From a bacterium (lineage in GTDB: Bacteria > Zhuqueibacterota > Zhuqueibacteria > Zhuqueibacterales > Geothermadaptataceae): DNA of 37,271 nt. The stretch is from the NCBI GenBank assembly GCA_024275575.1, contig JAJRYV010000092.1:1-37271 (forward strand). The letters are read 5' to 3'. Positions 1 through 8,786 of the stretch are shown one piece after another. The notes under the pieces were generated by a model that did no database searches, was not told where the DNA came from, and saw only the letters and a list, made by a program, of their open reading frames with translations. The position numbers were made by a program, and so were the translations under genes. Position 1 is the first letter of the stretch. Each line of letters opens with the position of its first letter.

Positions 1-79
1 AGCTTTTGTCACCTTTAATCGCAGCAAGGGCAACTTTAGCTTTGAAGGATGGAGAAAATTTTCGTCGTTTCATACTCAT
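1..79 (-). CDS. IS3-family transposase OrfA, N-terminal part (cut by window edge)
   Basis: The minus strand from 79 reads MSMKRRKFSPSFKAKVALAA and continues off the window. This basic start followed by a helix-turn-helix is typical of OrfA proteins of IS3-family elements, which bind the element ends and fuse with OrfB by frameshifting. An alternative start is the Met codon at 73. Only about 26 residues are visible, so the assignment rests on the N-terminal pattern and on the IS-like end just upstream. The rest of the element lies outside the window. Confidence 0.7.
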   Translation of the reverse strand, partial: MSMKRRKFSPSFKAKVALAAIKGDKS

Positions 80-139
80 AACTTAGTTTTTCTATGTGAA
101 TGATTCCACCTTAATCAACTGTCCAGAATATGGGGTCCA
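80..139. mobile_element. Probable terminal segment of an IS3-type element
   Basis: Read on the minus strand from 139, the sequence starts TGGACCCCATATTCTGGACA and leads within 60 bases to the OrfA start at 79. IS3 relatives commonly begin with TG and carry a TGGACCCCATA-like end a short distance before orfA. The boundary at 139 is inferred from this resemblance; the opposite end and any target duplication are not in the window. Confidence 0.5.
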
Positions 140-538
140 ATCTACTCTAAACGCAATCGGTATTGCACAATGTGCATAATTTGCATTTTTTTCCAATCCT
201 AAAATAAAAAATGAGCGCCAAACGGTTTCAGCTCGCACACAACAATTGAGACATTTACATTTGATTTTCAATTGCCTATATTGAGATTATTCAGCGTGAT
301 GGGTGTTATTTCGTGTATCTGTTCAACATGCGTCAGGGAAGCGCTCCCTGAGCTTGCCGAAGGGTACGTTTCGGACAATTGAGAAAATATCCCGCTTAGA
401 TGTCAGCGTGCGTTAAAGCTTTACAACATACCTTTTGAGCATAAATAGCGATGGCTAAACAGACAATAATGCTATCCAAGCACACGGAATAATTGCGTAT
501 TTTAAGTGTCTGGAAAAATTTAAAAACAGGATAAGCCA
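140..538. other. Intergenic region with a small REP-like motif
   Basis: No convincing gene is visible. At 346-365 the sequence contains CCCTGAGCTTGCCGAAGGGT, a partly palindromic motif of a type dispersed in many bacterial genomes. The rest is AT-rich. The methyltransferase promoter should lie toward the right end. Confidence 0.4.
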
Positions 539-1138
539 ATGTGGGATCAACGATACGATACCCGTGAATATATTTACGGCACACAGCCAAATCAATTTCT
601 GGTGGAGCACATTGACGCTGCAAAAACCGGCAATGCACTCTGCCTTGCAGCAGGCGAAGGGCGCAACGCTGCCTGGCTTGCTGAGCAGGGATTTACCGTC
701 ACTGCGGTCGATGCTTCGGCAGTCGGCCTGCGAAAAGCACAGGCACTGGCGCAAAAACGCGGCGTCGCCATCCAAACAGTCGTTGCAGATTTGGCGACTT
801 ATGGAATTGAGCCTGAAAACTGGTCGTTGATCGTTTCGATTTTCTGCCATCTGCCGCCGCAGGTGCGAAAAGCATTGTATAAAAAAGTTGCCGCGGGATT
901 GCGGCCCGGCGGTACATTTATTCTGCAAGCATACACCCCGCAGCAGTTAAAATATGGAACCGGCGGTCCACCGCTGAAAGAACTCCTGGTAACACTGCAG
1001 GATTTGCGGCAGGAGTTACCAGGACTGGATTTTATAAAAGCCGAAGAAACTGTGCGCAAAGTTAACGAAGGCAGGCTGCACAACGGCACCGCTGCAGTGG
1101 TGCAGATTGTGGCGGTAAAACCACAAACGGCCGCCTAA
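539..1138 (+). CDS. Class I SAM-dependent methyltransferase (TehB/thiopurine-type fold)
   Basis: This 199-residue soluble protein has the Rossmann-type methyltransferase core. The SAM-binding motif I is seen as ALCLAAGEGRNAAWLAEQG (about residues 33-51), followed by the acidic strand end TAVDAS (about 54-59) and the motif IV-like region LIVSIFCHLP (about 98-107). The start WDQRYDTREYIYG resembles TehB-like and thiopurine-type methyltransferases, which act on small thiol, selenium, tellurium or other soft nucleophiles. The true substrate cannot be told from the sequence. A weak AGGA lies about 10 bases before the ATG. The hybrid kinase reading frame begins 46 bases downstream on the same strand, so the two may share a transcript. 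Confidence 0.85.
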   Translation: MWDQRYDTREYIYGTQPNQFLVEHIDAAKTGNALCLAAGEGRNAAWLAEQGFTVTAVDASAVGLRKAQALAQKRGVAIQTVVADLATYGIEPENWSLIVSIFCHLPPQVRKALYKKVAAGLRPGGTFILQAYTPQQLKYGTGGPPLKELLVTLQDLRQELPGLDFIKAEETVRKVNEGRLHNGTAAVVQIVAVKPQTAA

Positions 1139-1184
1139 ACCGTCGTGAGCGCACAGTCCGCAATAGATCAGGAATATTTTAATA

Positions 1185-1433
1185 ATGCCGTTGCCATTTG
1201 GTATTGAATTCAAACATCTTCTCGCCTCAGGGTTGGCGGAACCGGCCATGCGCCAGCTCTATTTGCTGCTGCCGGTTTTAGCGCTCATCAGCCTGTATAT
1301 CGGCCTGATCTGGCTGCGCTTGCAGGCCCGGTTTTATTTTCTCGCCCTGGTAATTGCCAATTCCCTGTTGCTTTTTTATCAGTTGATGGTGTTGTTTTCT
1401 GCGGTGAGCAACAGCGCACTCGCTGCGACCTGA
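1185..1433 (+). pseudogene. Detached N-terminal membrane segment of the hybrid histidine kinase
   Basis: An 82-residue frame starting at ATG 1185 encodes two strongly hydrophobic helices (around LYLLLPVLALISLYIGLIW and FYFLALVIANSLLLFYQLMV) and ends at TGA 1431-1433. The same frame stays open after the TGA and codes for further hydrophobic helices (HLSFLALLAI at 1455-1484 and NALLIILPLALLLTAIYA at about 1539-1592) that run into the kinase. Together these make a multi-helix membrane input domain of a kind common on FCB sensor kinases. The gene is best read as one 1185-5315 frame interrupted by a single TGA. Possible causes are a nonsense mutation, a sequencing error or stop-codon readthrough; the base after TGA is C, a leaky context. 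Confidence 0.7.
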
Positions 1434-1571
1434 CGCTTTTCTCACCTCGCCTTCCACCTCAGTTTTCTCGCGCTGCTGGCGATTGCCCCCTCTGCCAGCA
1501 CTAAAATTGCCACCGACCTGTGGTCGCTGCTAAAAAAAAATGCGCTGCTGATCATCCTGCCCCTGGCGCTG

Positions 1572-4500
1572 TTGCTCACCGCAATATACGCAGACCACAG
1601 CAAGTTGCAGCTCCCGGCCGTCTTGGCTGAGATTTACCTGTGGGCCGGCGCAGCCGCCATCTGCACCCTGATGCTGGTTTTCCGTCTGGTTCGCAACAAG
1701 AAATACCTTAACGGCGATATCATCGTTTTTTCGCTGATTTTTTCCGGTTTTATGATCGCCTCTTATCTCGACCGCTATACCAACACGCATCTTGCAATTT
1801 TCACTGTGCTCCCGGCAAATGCCTTATTGATTTTCCTGTTGCTGCAAAACCACCGTCGGTCAGTAGCGCTGGAAGCGGAATTGCGCAGCGGTTTATTGCA
1901 GGAAAATCAAAATTTGCGTATTGAAAACCAGACGCAGCAACAGATTTTACGCCATTCACGCGAAGCTGTTTTGCGGCTTGATCGTGATGATACTGTGACC
2001 TATTGCAATGCTGCATTCGAAAAGCTGACGGCGTTACAGCTCAGCGAAATCGTACACATGAAATTAGACCAGGTTGCCGGCCGCGAGTTTCTCGAGGCCT
2101 CTCAACCGGCGATGAAATCCGCCCGCCGCGGTGAAAGCGGGACTTTTGAAGTGCAATTGACCTCGCCTGCAGGCGATGAACTCACGCTGATCATCGCGGC
2201 TGAACCTTTGCTCGATTCCCGGCAGAAATTCAACGGCACACACCTCGGTTTCATCGATTCCACCGAACTGGCATCACAGCGCGATGCCCTCGACTCCCGC
2301 CTTTCACAGCAGGAGAAAGACCTGGCACTATTCAGAGCAGCCCTGACGCAAGCGGATGACGCCCTGGTGTTAACGGATAAAAACAACCATATTGTCCTGA
2401 TTAATGCCGCATTCACCCGCTTGACCGGTTTTACCGCTGCAGACTTGCTGGGACAGCGCACGGAGTTTTATCGCCTGGGTAAGCAAAATGAGGGCGAAAT
2501 TTTGCAGGAATTGCAGCAGGGAAAAAGCTGGCACGGCCGTGCGGCCAACAAACGAAAAGATGGCAGCCGCCTCGAAACGACGGTCGTTGCAGCGCCGATC
2601 CATGCTGAAAATGGCGAGCTGACATACATTCTCTGGACAGAGCGCGATGCAGCGTTGATTAAACAACAGCGACGTGAAAAAGAAAAACTGCAGGCACGAA
2701 TCGAGGCGCAGGAGAAGGCTTATCGCGAATTGGAAGAGCAGTTCGAGATCATTTTTTCGGTGATGGAAAACGGCGTCATGCACTTGCGCCCGGACGGTCG
2801 CTGTGTTTTTATGAACCAAATGGCGCAACGGCAACTCGGTTATACAAAAGATGAATTGCCATTTAAAAAACTACCGCAATTCGTTCCCGATTTACTCCGG
2901 CTTGAAGCCGATTACGGCGAAAAAATGCAAGTGCGCGTTTCTGATTATCTTGCAGAATTCACTCGGCCCAACGGGGAAAAAAACAATTTTCGCTGGCGTG
3001 GTATGCCGGTGTGGAGTCGAAACGGCGAACCACTCGGTGTGGTTTTACATATTTTTGAACCAGAGACAAAAGCCGAAGAAACCACTGCGCCGGCAATTGC
3101 GGCGCCCGGGCTATTGCCGGCAGAGGAATCCGCCCGTCGGCCATTCACTGCTGAATATGCTGCGTTGCTGGAATTTTCCGAGCTGCTCAATACAGCACCG
3201 GCTATCGCCGCCATTCCGGCGCAATTACGCTCGGTCACCGAAGCAATCGGCTGGCCGCGTTTTATCCTGTATGCAAAAAATAACGAAACCGGTGAATATG
3301 AAATGCTGCACGCCGGCGGTTTCATGCCGAAGATCGTGCGCCAGATGAAAAATTTACCCTGCGCTATGGTGGATCAATATCTGCACAGCCGCTTCGCAAT
3401 CGGCGATGCATTTTTTCTTTCCCGCGACAAGCTGGAAAACAGCCAAAAAAACTGGGCTTTTGCGCCGGAAAAGCTGACTTTCCACCATCGCGGTAAATGG
3501 CGGCCGCATGATGTTCTATTACAGCCGTTAAAAATACGTGGGCAGCAGGTCGGATTGCTGCTGCTCAGCGAACCCGATTCAGGTGAACCCCCCTCGCAAC
3601 AATCGCTTTATCCGCTACAAAAACTGGCGCAACAACTCGCTTTTTATCTCCTGCGTAAAATGGAAAGCGAACGGGAAAATATATTGCAGGAAAGAGCGGA
3701 TTTAATTCTGGAATTGGCCCGCCTTGAAGAGCTGCATACCACGGTGGCATTCGCTGAAAAAATCCTTAAAAAGTTGAAACAAATAACCGGTGCTGAAGTC
3801 TTCATCCTCGGCATGCTGGAAAGCCCATTCGCCATTTGCTCACAGAAAAATCAAAAAGGAAAAATAAAAATACTGCGCACCGTTGAGCTCAACGGCTTGC
3901 TGACGTTTTTCCGTTCTCAGCAAAAGAAACAATCTACGGAGGATGCTATGCATCTGCAAAAGCTGCTTCTCGTAAAAATGGGTTGGACAGGTAAAGAAAA
4001 CATTTTCACAACAACTCAAAAACTGAATTATAAACGACAACTTTACGGGCAGTTGCTCTGTGCGCGTGAATCGGCAGCATTTACCCGGGAAGATGAACAG
4101 TTTCTGCGGCAAATCGCAGCGCAACTGGCGCGCTTGCTGGCGAATTCACAGCTCATCGGCGAAATCGAATCGAAAGCGGCAGAGCTGGAAACCGCCAACG
4201 CGCTCATCTCCGAGTTTCTCGCCAATGTTTCGCACGAATTGCGCACACCGCTGCATGCGATCCTTTCCTATGTGGAATTGATGCGGCAGAAATCGAAAGC
4301 ACCGGAAAAAGAGCGCGCCCGCCATCTTGAAACCATCCGCCGCAGCGGCAAAAAATTACTCAACCTGATCAACGATTTACTCGATTTGAGCAAAATTGAA
4401 GCAGGCAAGATCGAACCCCGGCCGGGAGTCTTTGCACCACGGGAACTGCTGCAGCACCTCGAGGAAGAAATTGCCCCGCTGTGCCGCGAAAGCGGGCTGG

Positions 4501-5315
4501 ATTTTCACCTACATCTCGATAGTTCCGTCGCTCCCTATATTCGCAGCGATAGCGATCTGCTGGAACGCATCCTGCTCAATCTGGCACGTAATGCGCAGAA
4601 ATACACCGAGAAAGGCGGTGTATTTATAGCCATGGATTTACCCGAAAAAGAGCGCCTGCGTGTGCAAGTTCGCGATACCGGCATTGGAATTCCGGAGAAT
4701 GATTTGACGAAGATCTTTGAACCGTTTCAACAGTTGCCCGGCAATGGTCAAAACCACCATAAGGGCAGTGGACTTGGCCTTGCCATTTGCAAAAGTTTGA
4801 TCGAATTGCTCGGGGGCACGATCGCCGTGAAAAGCGTTCTCGGAGAGGGGACCGAATTCACCCTTGAATTGCCGGTAAAAACGCTGTCACGCAAACCCCG
4901 GGAAAAAACAACCCGGAAGGCACCACCCGTCAAAGAAAAACGTACGCGTAAAAAAGGCGGCCTGATTTTGCTCGTCGATGACGATGAAAGCACGCGCGAG
5001 GCAATGCGCTTTTTGCTGGAAAATGCCGGCTACCGCGTCGAATTTGCCGGCGACGGCGAAAGGGCGATCACACTGGCGCAACACCTGCGGCCAGAACTCA
5101 TTCTGCTCGATGTTATGATGCCGGGCATGGACGGCCTGCAAACGACGCGCATTCTGAAATCACAAAAGCAACTACGGCATATTCCTGTCATCGCGCTGAC
5201 AGCCCGCGCCATGCAGGAAGACCGCGAGATGGCCATCGAAGCCGGCTGCGATGATTTTCTCACCAAACCATTCGAGATGGACGTGTTTATTGAAATGGTT
5301 GCGAAGTATATCTGA
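1572..5315 (+). CDS. Multi-PAS/GAF hybrid sensor histidine kinase with receiver domain
   Basis: This is a 1247-residue signalling kinase counted from a TTG start at 1572; the frame itself is open back to 1434. The N-terminus has remaining membrane helices (about residues 15-95). It is followed by three PAS domains (about 120-235, 250-360 and 390-500), GAF-like regions (about 535-705 and 720-865), a HisKA dimerisation domain with the phospho-acceptor in NVSHELRTPLH (about H888), and an ATPase domain with N box LNLARNAQKY, G1 DTGIGIP and G2 GSGLGLAI. A C-terminal receiver has DDD, the phospho-acceptor in LLDVMMPGMDG (about D1180) and the conserved Lys in TKPF. All catalytic motifs are intact. 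No output partner is adjacent. The lost N-terminal segment would supply the first membrane helices, so membrane insertion may be altered. Confidence 0.9.
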   Translation: MLTAIYADHSKLQLPAVLAEIYLWAGAAAICTLMLVFRLVRNKKYLNGDIIVFSLIFSGFMIASYLDRYTNTHLAIFTVLPANALLIFLLLQNHRRSVALEAELRSGLLQENQNLRIENQTQQQILRHSREAVLRLDRDDTVTYCNAAFEKLTALQLSEIVHMKLDQVAGREFLEASQPAMKSARRGESGTFEVQLTSPAGDELTLIIAAEPLLDSRQKFNGTHLGFIDSTELASQRDALDSRLSQQEKDLALFRAALTQADDALVLTDKNNHIVLINAAFTRLTGFTAADLLGQRTEFYRLGKQNEGEILQELQQGKSWHGRAANKRKDGSRLETTVVAAPIHAENGELTYILWTERDAALIKQQRREKEKLQARIEAQEKAYRELEEQFEIIFSVMENGVMHLRPDGRCVFMNQMAQRQLGYTKDELPFKKLPQFVPDLLRLEADYGEKMQVRVSDYLAEFTRPNGEKNNFRWRGMPVWSRNGEPLGVVLHIFEPETKAEETTAPAIAAPGLLPAEESARRPFTAEYAALLEFSELLNTAPAIAAIPAQLRSVTEAIGWPRFILYAKNNETGEYEMLHAGGFMPKIVRQMKNLPCAMVDQYLHSRFAIGDAFFLSRDKLENSQKNWAFAPEKLTFHHRGKWRPHDVLLQPLKIRGQQVGLLLLSEPDSGEPPSQQSLYPLQKLAQQLAFYLLRKMESERENILQERADLILELARLEELHTTVAFAEKILKKLKQITGAEVFILGMLESPFAICSQKNQKGKIKILRTVELNGLLTFFRSQQKKQSTEDAMHLQKLLLVKMGWTGKENIFTTTQKLNYKRQLYGQLLCARESAAFTREDEQFLRQIAAQLARLLANSQLIGEIESKAAELETANALISEFLANVSHELRTPLHAILSYVELMRQKSKAPEKERARHLETIRRSGKKLLNLINDLLDLSKIEAGKIEPRPGVFAPRELLQHLEEEIAPLCRESGLDFHLHLDSSVAPYIRSDSDLLERILLNLARNAQKYTEKGGVFIAMDLPEKERLRVQVRDTGIGIPENDLTKIFEPFQQLPGNGQNHHKGSGLGLAICKSLIELLGGTIAVKSVLGEGTEFTLELPVKTLSRKPREKTTRKAPPVKEKRTRKKGGLILLVDDDESTREAMRFLLENAGYRVEFAGDGERAITLAQHLRPELILLDVMMPGMDGLQTTRILKSQKQLRHIPVIALTARAMQEDREMAIEAGCDDFLTKPFEMDVFIEMVAKYI

Positions 5316-5750
5316 GTTACCCCAGGTTCGATAGTTTCAGTTTCATGGTATAAGTTTTTAAGAAACAATAAAAACACATAAAAGTTGGCACTACAAGCTC
5401 TTTAAAAAATACGAAAATTGTTGAACTTAAAATTTAACGCCAAGGTCTAAGTGTTACAGAAAATCGTTCATTTTTTAACATAACTCTCGAACTTGCGTTA
5501 AAATCAATTGCGATACATGGCTGGCACCGATTTCCTTGTCCGAGCTCTTCGGCGCCCACCAGCTCTCGTGACAAACTCCCGCCTGTCCTCCTTCACATGA
5601 ATGAATCCATAATTCTGCCACTGTCTTTGCTTCAGAATCATTTGCCCCATTAGTGACATTTTACATAAGAATGACAAGATTCGAAGCCTGCCAACCGATA
5701 ATTATCTGCGTTTAGCTCAAAAAATTTTCACTGAATGAAAGAGGTTTAAT
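5316..5750. other. Intergenic region without recognised gene
   Basis: About 435 bases separate the kinase from the Asp-box protein. A minus-strand frame of about 68 codons without a start codon covers roughly 5476-5680 (it includes AELWIHSCEGG and CHESWWAPKSS), but I cannot assign it. The right end carries AGAGG just before the ATG at 5751. No terminator hairpin with a clear T-run was found. Confidence 0.4.
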
Positions 5751-8525
5751 ATGCAGAAAAAACATTATTTGGCAGTTCTGTTTCTGGCGTTGGTCAGTTG
5801 TATTTCAAATCCGGTTTTTGCCAATGGCAAATTCTGGCAATCGACAAACGGCCCCTTTGGCGGCCGGGTTAATGATTTACAAGTCAATTCCAGCGGCCAC
5901 ATTTTCGCAGCTACAGGTGGCAACGGCATCTTCCGCTCCACCGATCAGGGCACATCATGGGAACCGTTGAATAATGGCCTAACCATCACCGATGTGTATT
6001 GCCTGCTCATCAACGGAAATGATGACATGTTTTGTGGCACGGTTAACGGGATTTTTTTCTCACAGGATGATGGCATCACCTGGAAACCGGTCGCAGGCAG
6101 CGGTTTTGGCGCGGTCATCATTTCGCTTGTGATGATGCCGGGTGATGTACTTTTTGCCGGAACCAATACCGGTGTTTTTCGCAGTACCGACTATGGCGTC
6201 ACCTGGCAGGAAGTGAATACCGGGCTATCGTTTCTCTCAGTCTCCGCCATGGCTAAAATCGATGACACAACGCTTTTTGTCGCGGTTGATTACGACAATT
6301 TATTCAAAACGACGAACAACGGGGATAGCTGGCAAAAAATTGCCGGAGAATTCGGTAGTTATAGCATTCAAGCCATCGCGAAATCGGCCACAGGCACGAT
6401 TTTCGTTAGCAACCAGGGAGGGGTTTTTCGTTCCACGGATTCCGGTGCAAGCTGGACTTCTCTGCAATACAACAGCAATCAGATTACAGGCTACTCTCTC
6501 TTTTTCGATAGCAGTGGCAATCTGTTTGTCGGCCAGCCGGATCATGTTTTACGTTCCACCGATGACGGTGATAACTGGACTGTGACGAGTACGGTAAGTT
6601 TGAGCTCAAATTTCCTCACCTTCGCAGCGTTGCCGGGTAATTATCTTTTTTCCGGAAGTGAGAATGGCGTTTACCGCAGCATTGATGCCGGGCTTTCGTG
6701 GCACGGTGTCAACTATGGTTTGCACAATGTCGCTGTTCAATCTCTCGCTGCAGATGACAATAATTACCTTTACGCTGCAAGCCGGGAAGATGGTATTTTC
6801 CGGAAAACACAACCACAATCACTCTGGGTTGCCAAAAACCAGGGGTTACCGACTTCTGCAGTTATGGCTATTTTTACCACGGCTCAGGGCGAACTTCTCG
6901 CAGCAACCAATGGCTATGGCATCTATCGCTCAACAGATCAGGCTGAAAACTGGAGTCCGGCAAAAAATGGACTTCCAAACTTGTATATGAACTATAATGA
7001 CATCCGGCAAAACAGTACAGGTACGCTTTTTTGTAGCACCGGTAACGGTATTTATAGTTCCAGTGATAACGCGCAAAGCTGGCAATTCATCGGCCTTGCA
7101 AATAAAAGCGTAAGCTGCCTGGCGATCAGCATGAATGATGACATCTTTGCCGGGACGAACTACTCGGGAGTCTTCCGTTCAAAAGACGGCGGGACAACCT
7201 GGGAAAAGATTTCAGCAGGAATTGAAAACCTCGACATCAACAGATTATTGATTGATGAAACGAAACAGCTTGTATATGCAGGAACAAATTCAGGTCTTTT
7301 TAAAATGCCGATCGACGGGGCATCATGGGAATCGATGGGTTTTGAATTCAAAGTCATCAGCGCGATCACCTTCAACAGCTATGGTGATCTGGTTATCGGA
7401 ACGCTGGAGTGGGGCGCCTATTTTTCAAAAGACGGGGGAATAAACTGGGAAGTGATCAATGATGGATTGACGAACACGACGGTGCTCGATTTATTCCTGG
7501 ATAAAAACAACAATCTGGTTGCCGGTACCGGCGGCGGTGTATTCCTCACTAATTTTAGTGGTGGCGGTGCACCCATGTATGCGCCAAAACTCATTTCGGT
7601 AAAAGATGTTCCTGCTGATCAGGGCGGCAAGGTTACCTTAAAGTGGCTCGCCTCGAGTCTCGATAAAGATTCTGACATCGCGTATTACAGCATCTGGCGC
7701 GCTCTGCCCGATGAAACAAATTCTGTCCCCGACGGCTGGGAATGGATTACCGATATGCCGGCCCATGGCTTCCCGGTTTATTCCTATACAGCCGGAACCC
7801 TGTTCGATTCCACGGCAACAATCGATGGTAAACATTTTTTCATGGTCTCGGCACATACCGGCGCTGAAAATATTTTTTACGACTCCAATTTCGAAGACGG
7901 ATATTCAATCGATAATCTGGCGCCGGGCAAACCGCAAAATCTCGCTGCCAAAGTGGAAAATACCGATATTGTGTTGAATTGGAACGCCAACAGTGAGACC
8001 GATCTGAAAGCGTACTACATTTACAGCAGCAGTGATGCGAACATCGATTTTCCCCAGATGCAACCGCTTGGAATCACAAGCGATACGACGTTTACACACC
8101 TTGCTGCACCGGCCGGTGAAAAGATTTATTACACCGTATTTGCAGTGGATTTACATGGTAATATCAGCAAAGAAGGCGCGCAGGTCACGGCGGAAATCGC
8201 AACGGGAGTGCGTGACGAATATATCGCCGGCTTTCCGCAGGAATTTCGTCTGTATCAAAATCATCCCAACCCCTTCAATCCGGCGACGACCATCACTTTT
8301 GATGTGCCGGTTCGCGGGTTCGTCACCATACGTGTCATCGATTATCTGGGTAGGGAAATCAGTGTTTTGCAAAACGGCGTTCTGGCAGCCGGTCGATACA
8401 GCAAAACCTGGTCGGCGCAGGATCAACCCAGCGGGGTTTATTTTTATCAACTCACCATTGCTGGAGATTCGCCAAACGGCCAGAAACTGTTTCAGCAAAC
8501 GAAAAAAATGATGCTGATCAAATAA
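5751..8525 (+). CDS. Secreted Asp-box/BNR propeller protein with fibronectin-like region and T9SS sorting domain
   Basis: This 924-residue protein begins with a signal peptide (hydrophobic core LAVLFLALVSCI, likely cleavage after VFA). About thirteen Asp-box/BNR repeats follow, with patterns such as FRSTDQGTSWEPL, FRSTDYGVTWQEV, FRSKDGGTTWEKI and YFSKDGGINWEVI. They span about residues 60-600 and predict one or two beta-propellers, as in sialidase- and Ycf48-like folds. A fibronectin type III-like stretch lies at about 620-820. The C-terminus FRLYQNHPNPFNPATT (about residues 835-850) starts a type A sorting domain of the kind recognised by type IX secretion. Repeats of this sort usually support binding or scaffolding; no sialidase active site was seen. 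A good AGAGG stands 7 bases before the ATG. Confidence 0.88.
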   Translation: MQKKHYLAVLFLALVSCISNPVFANGKFWQSTNGPFGGRVNDLQVNSSGHIFAATGGNGIFRSTDQGTSWEPLNNGLTITDVYCLLINGNDDMFCGTVNGIFFSQDDGITWKPVAGSGFGAVIISLVMMPGDVLFAGTNTGVFRSTDYGVTWQEVNTGLSFLSVSAMAKIDDTTLFVAVDYDNLFKTTNNGDSWQKIAGEFGSYSIQAIAKSATGTIFVSNQGGVFRSTDSGASWTSLQYNSNQITGYSLFFDSSGNLFVGQPDHVLRSTDDGDNWTVTSTVSLSSNFLTFAALPGNYLFSGSENGVYRSIDAGLSWHGVNYGLHNVAVQSLAADDNNYLYAASREDGIFRKTQPQSLWVAKNQGLPTSAVMAIFTTAQGELLAATNGYGIYRSTDQAENWSPAKNGLPNLYMNYNDIRQNSTGTLFCSTGNGIYSSSDNAQSWQFIGLANKSVSCLAISMNDDIFAGTNYSGVFRSKDGGTTWEKISAGIENLDINRLLIDETKQLVYAGTNSGLFKMPIDGASWESMGFEFKVISAITFNSYGDLVIGTLEWGAYFSKDGGINWEVINDGLTNTTVLDLFLDKNNNLVAGTGGGVFLTNFSGGGAPMYAPKLISVKDVPADQGGKVTLKWLASSLDKDSDIAYYSIWRALPDETNSVPDGWEWITDMPAHGFPVYSYTAGTLFDSTATIDGKHFFMVSAHTGAENIFYDSNFEDGYSIDNLAPGKPQNLAAKVENTDIVLNWNANSETDLKAYYIYSSSDANIDFPQMQPLGITSDTTFTHLAAPAGEKIYYTVFAVDLHGNISKEGAQVTAEIATGVRDEYIAGFPQEFRLYQNHPNPFNPATTITFDVPVRGFVTIRVIDYLGREISVLQNGVLAAGRYSKTWSAQDQPSGVYFYQLTIAGDSPNGQKLFQQTKKMMLIK

Positions 8526-8632
8526 GGTCATATGGCCTGATTGGAAATAAGGATGAGATCACTGTTTCCTGGTAAAATTATCGTTGAAAACAGTGAGAGC
8601 TATCATTTTCTTAATCCGGGATATAACTTGTA

Positions 8633-8664
8633 TTGATTCCATCACTTTGCGGTGATGGAATCAA
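8633..8664. repeat. Perfect 13-bp stem-loop between two secreted-protein genes
   Basis: TTGATTCCATCAC at 8633-8645 is the exact reverse complement of GTGATGGAATCAA at 8652-8664, with a 6-base loop. No T-run follows on either strand, so it is not a classical intrinsic terminator. It lies 108 bases after one stop codon and 123 before the next start. It may stabilise or end the upstream message, or be a protein-binding palindrome. Confidence 0.5.
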
Positions 8665-8786
8665 CTCCGGCAAAAGTATTGTTTGCTCAAACTCCATAAA
8701 TCCTGCAAAAAACCATTGCATTCCTGCATTAAAAGGCGTTAATTTTATCAATTAATTTACTCCCTTCAAAAACTCTGGATTTTTTA

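Noticed and set aside
5476-5680. Minus-strand frame of about 68 codons (AELWIHSCEGG, CHESWWAPKSS).
   Set aside because: No start codon, no ribosome-binding site and no family recognised; a remnant cannot be excluded.
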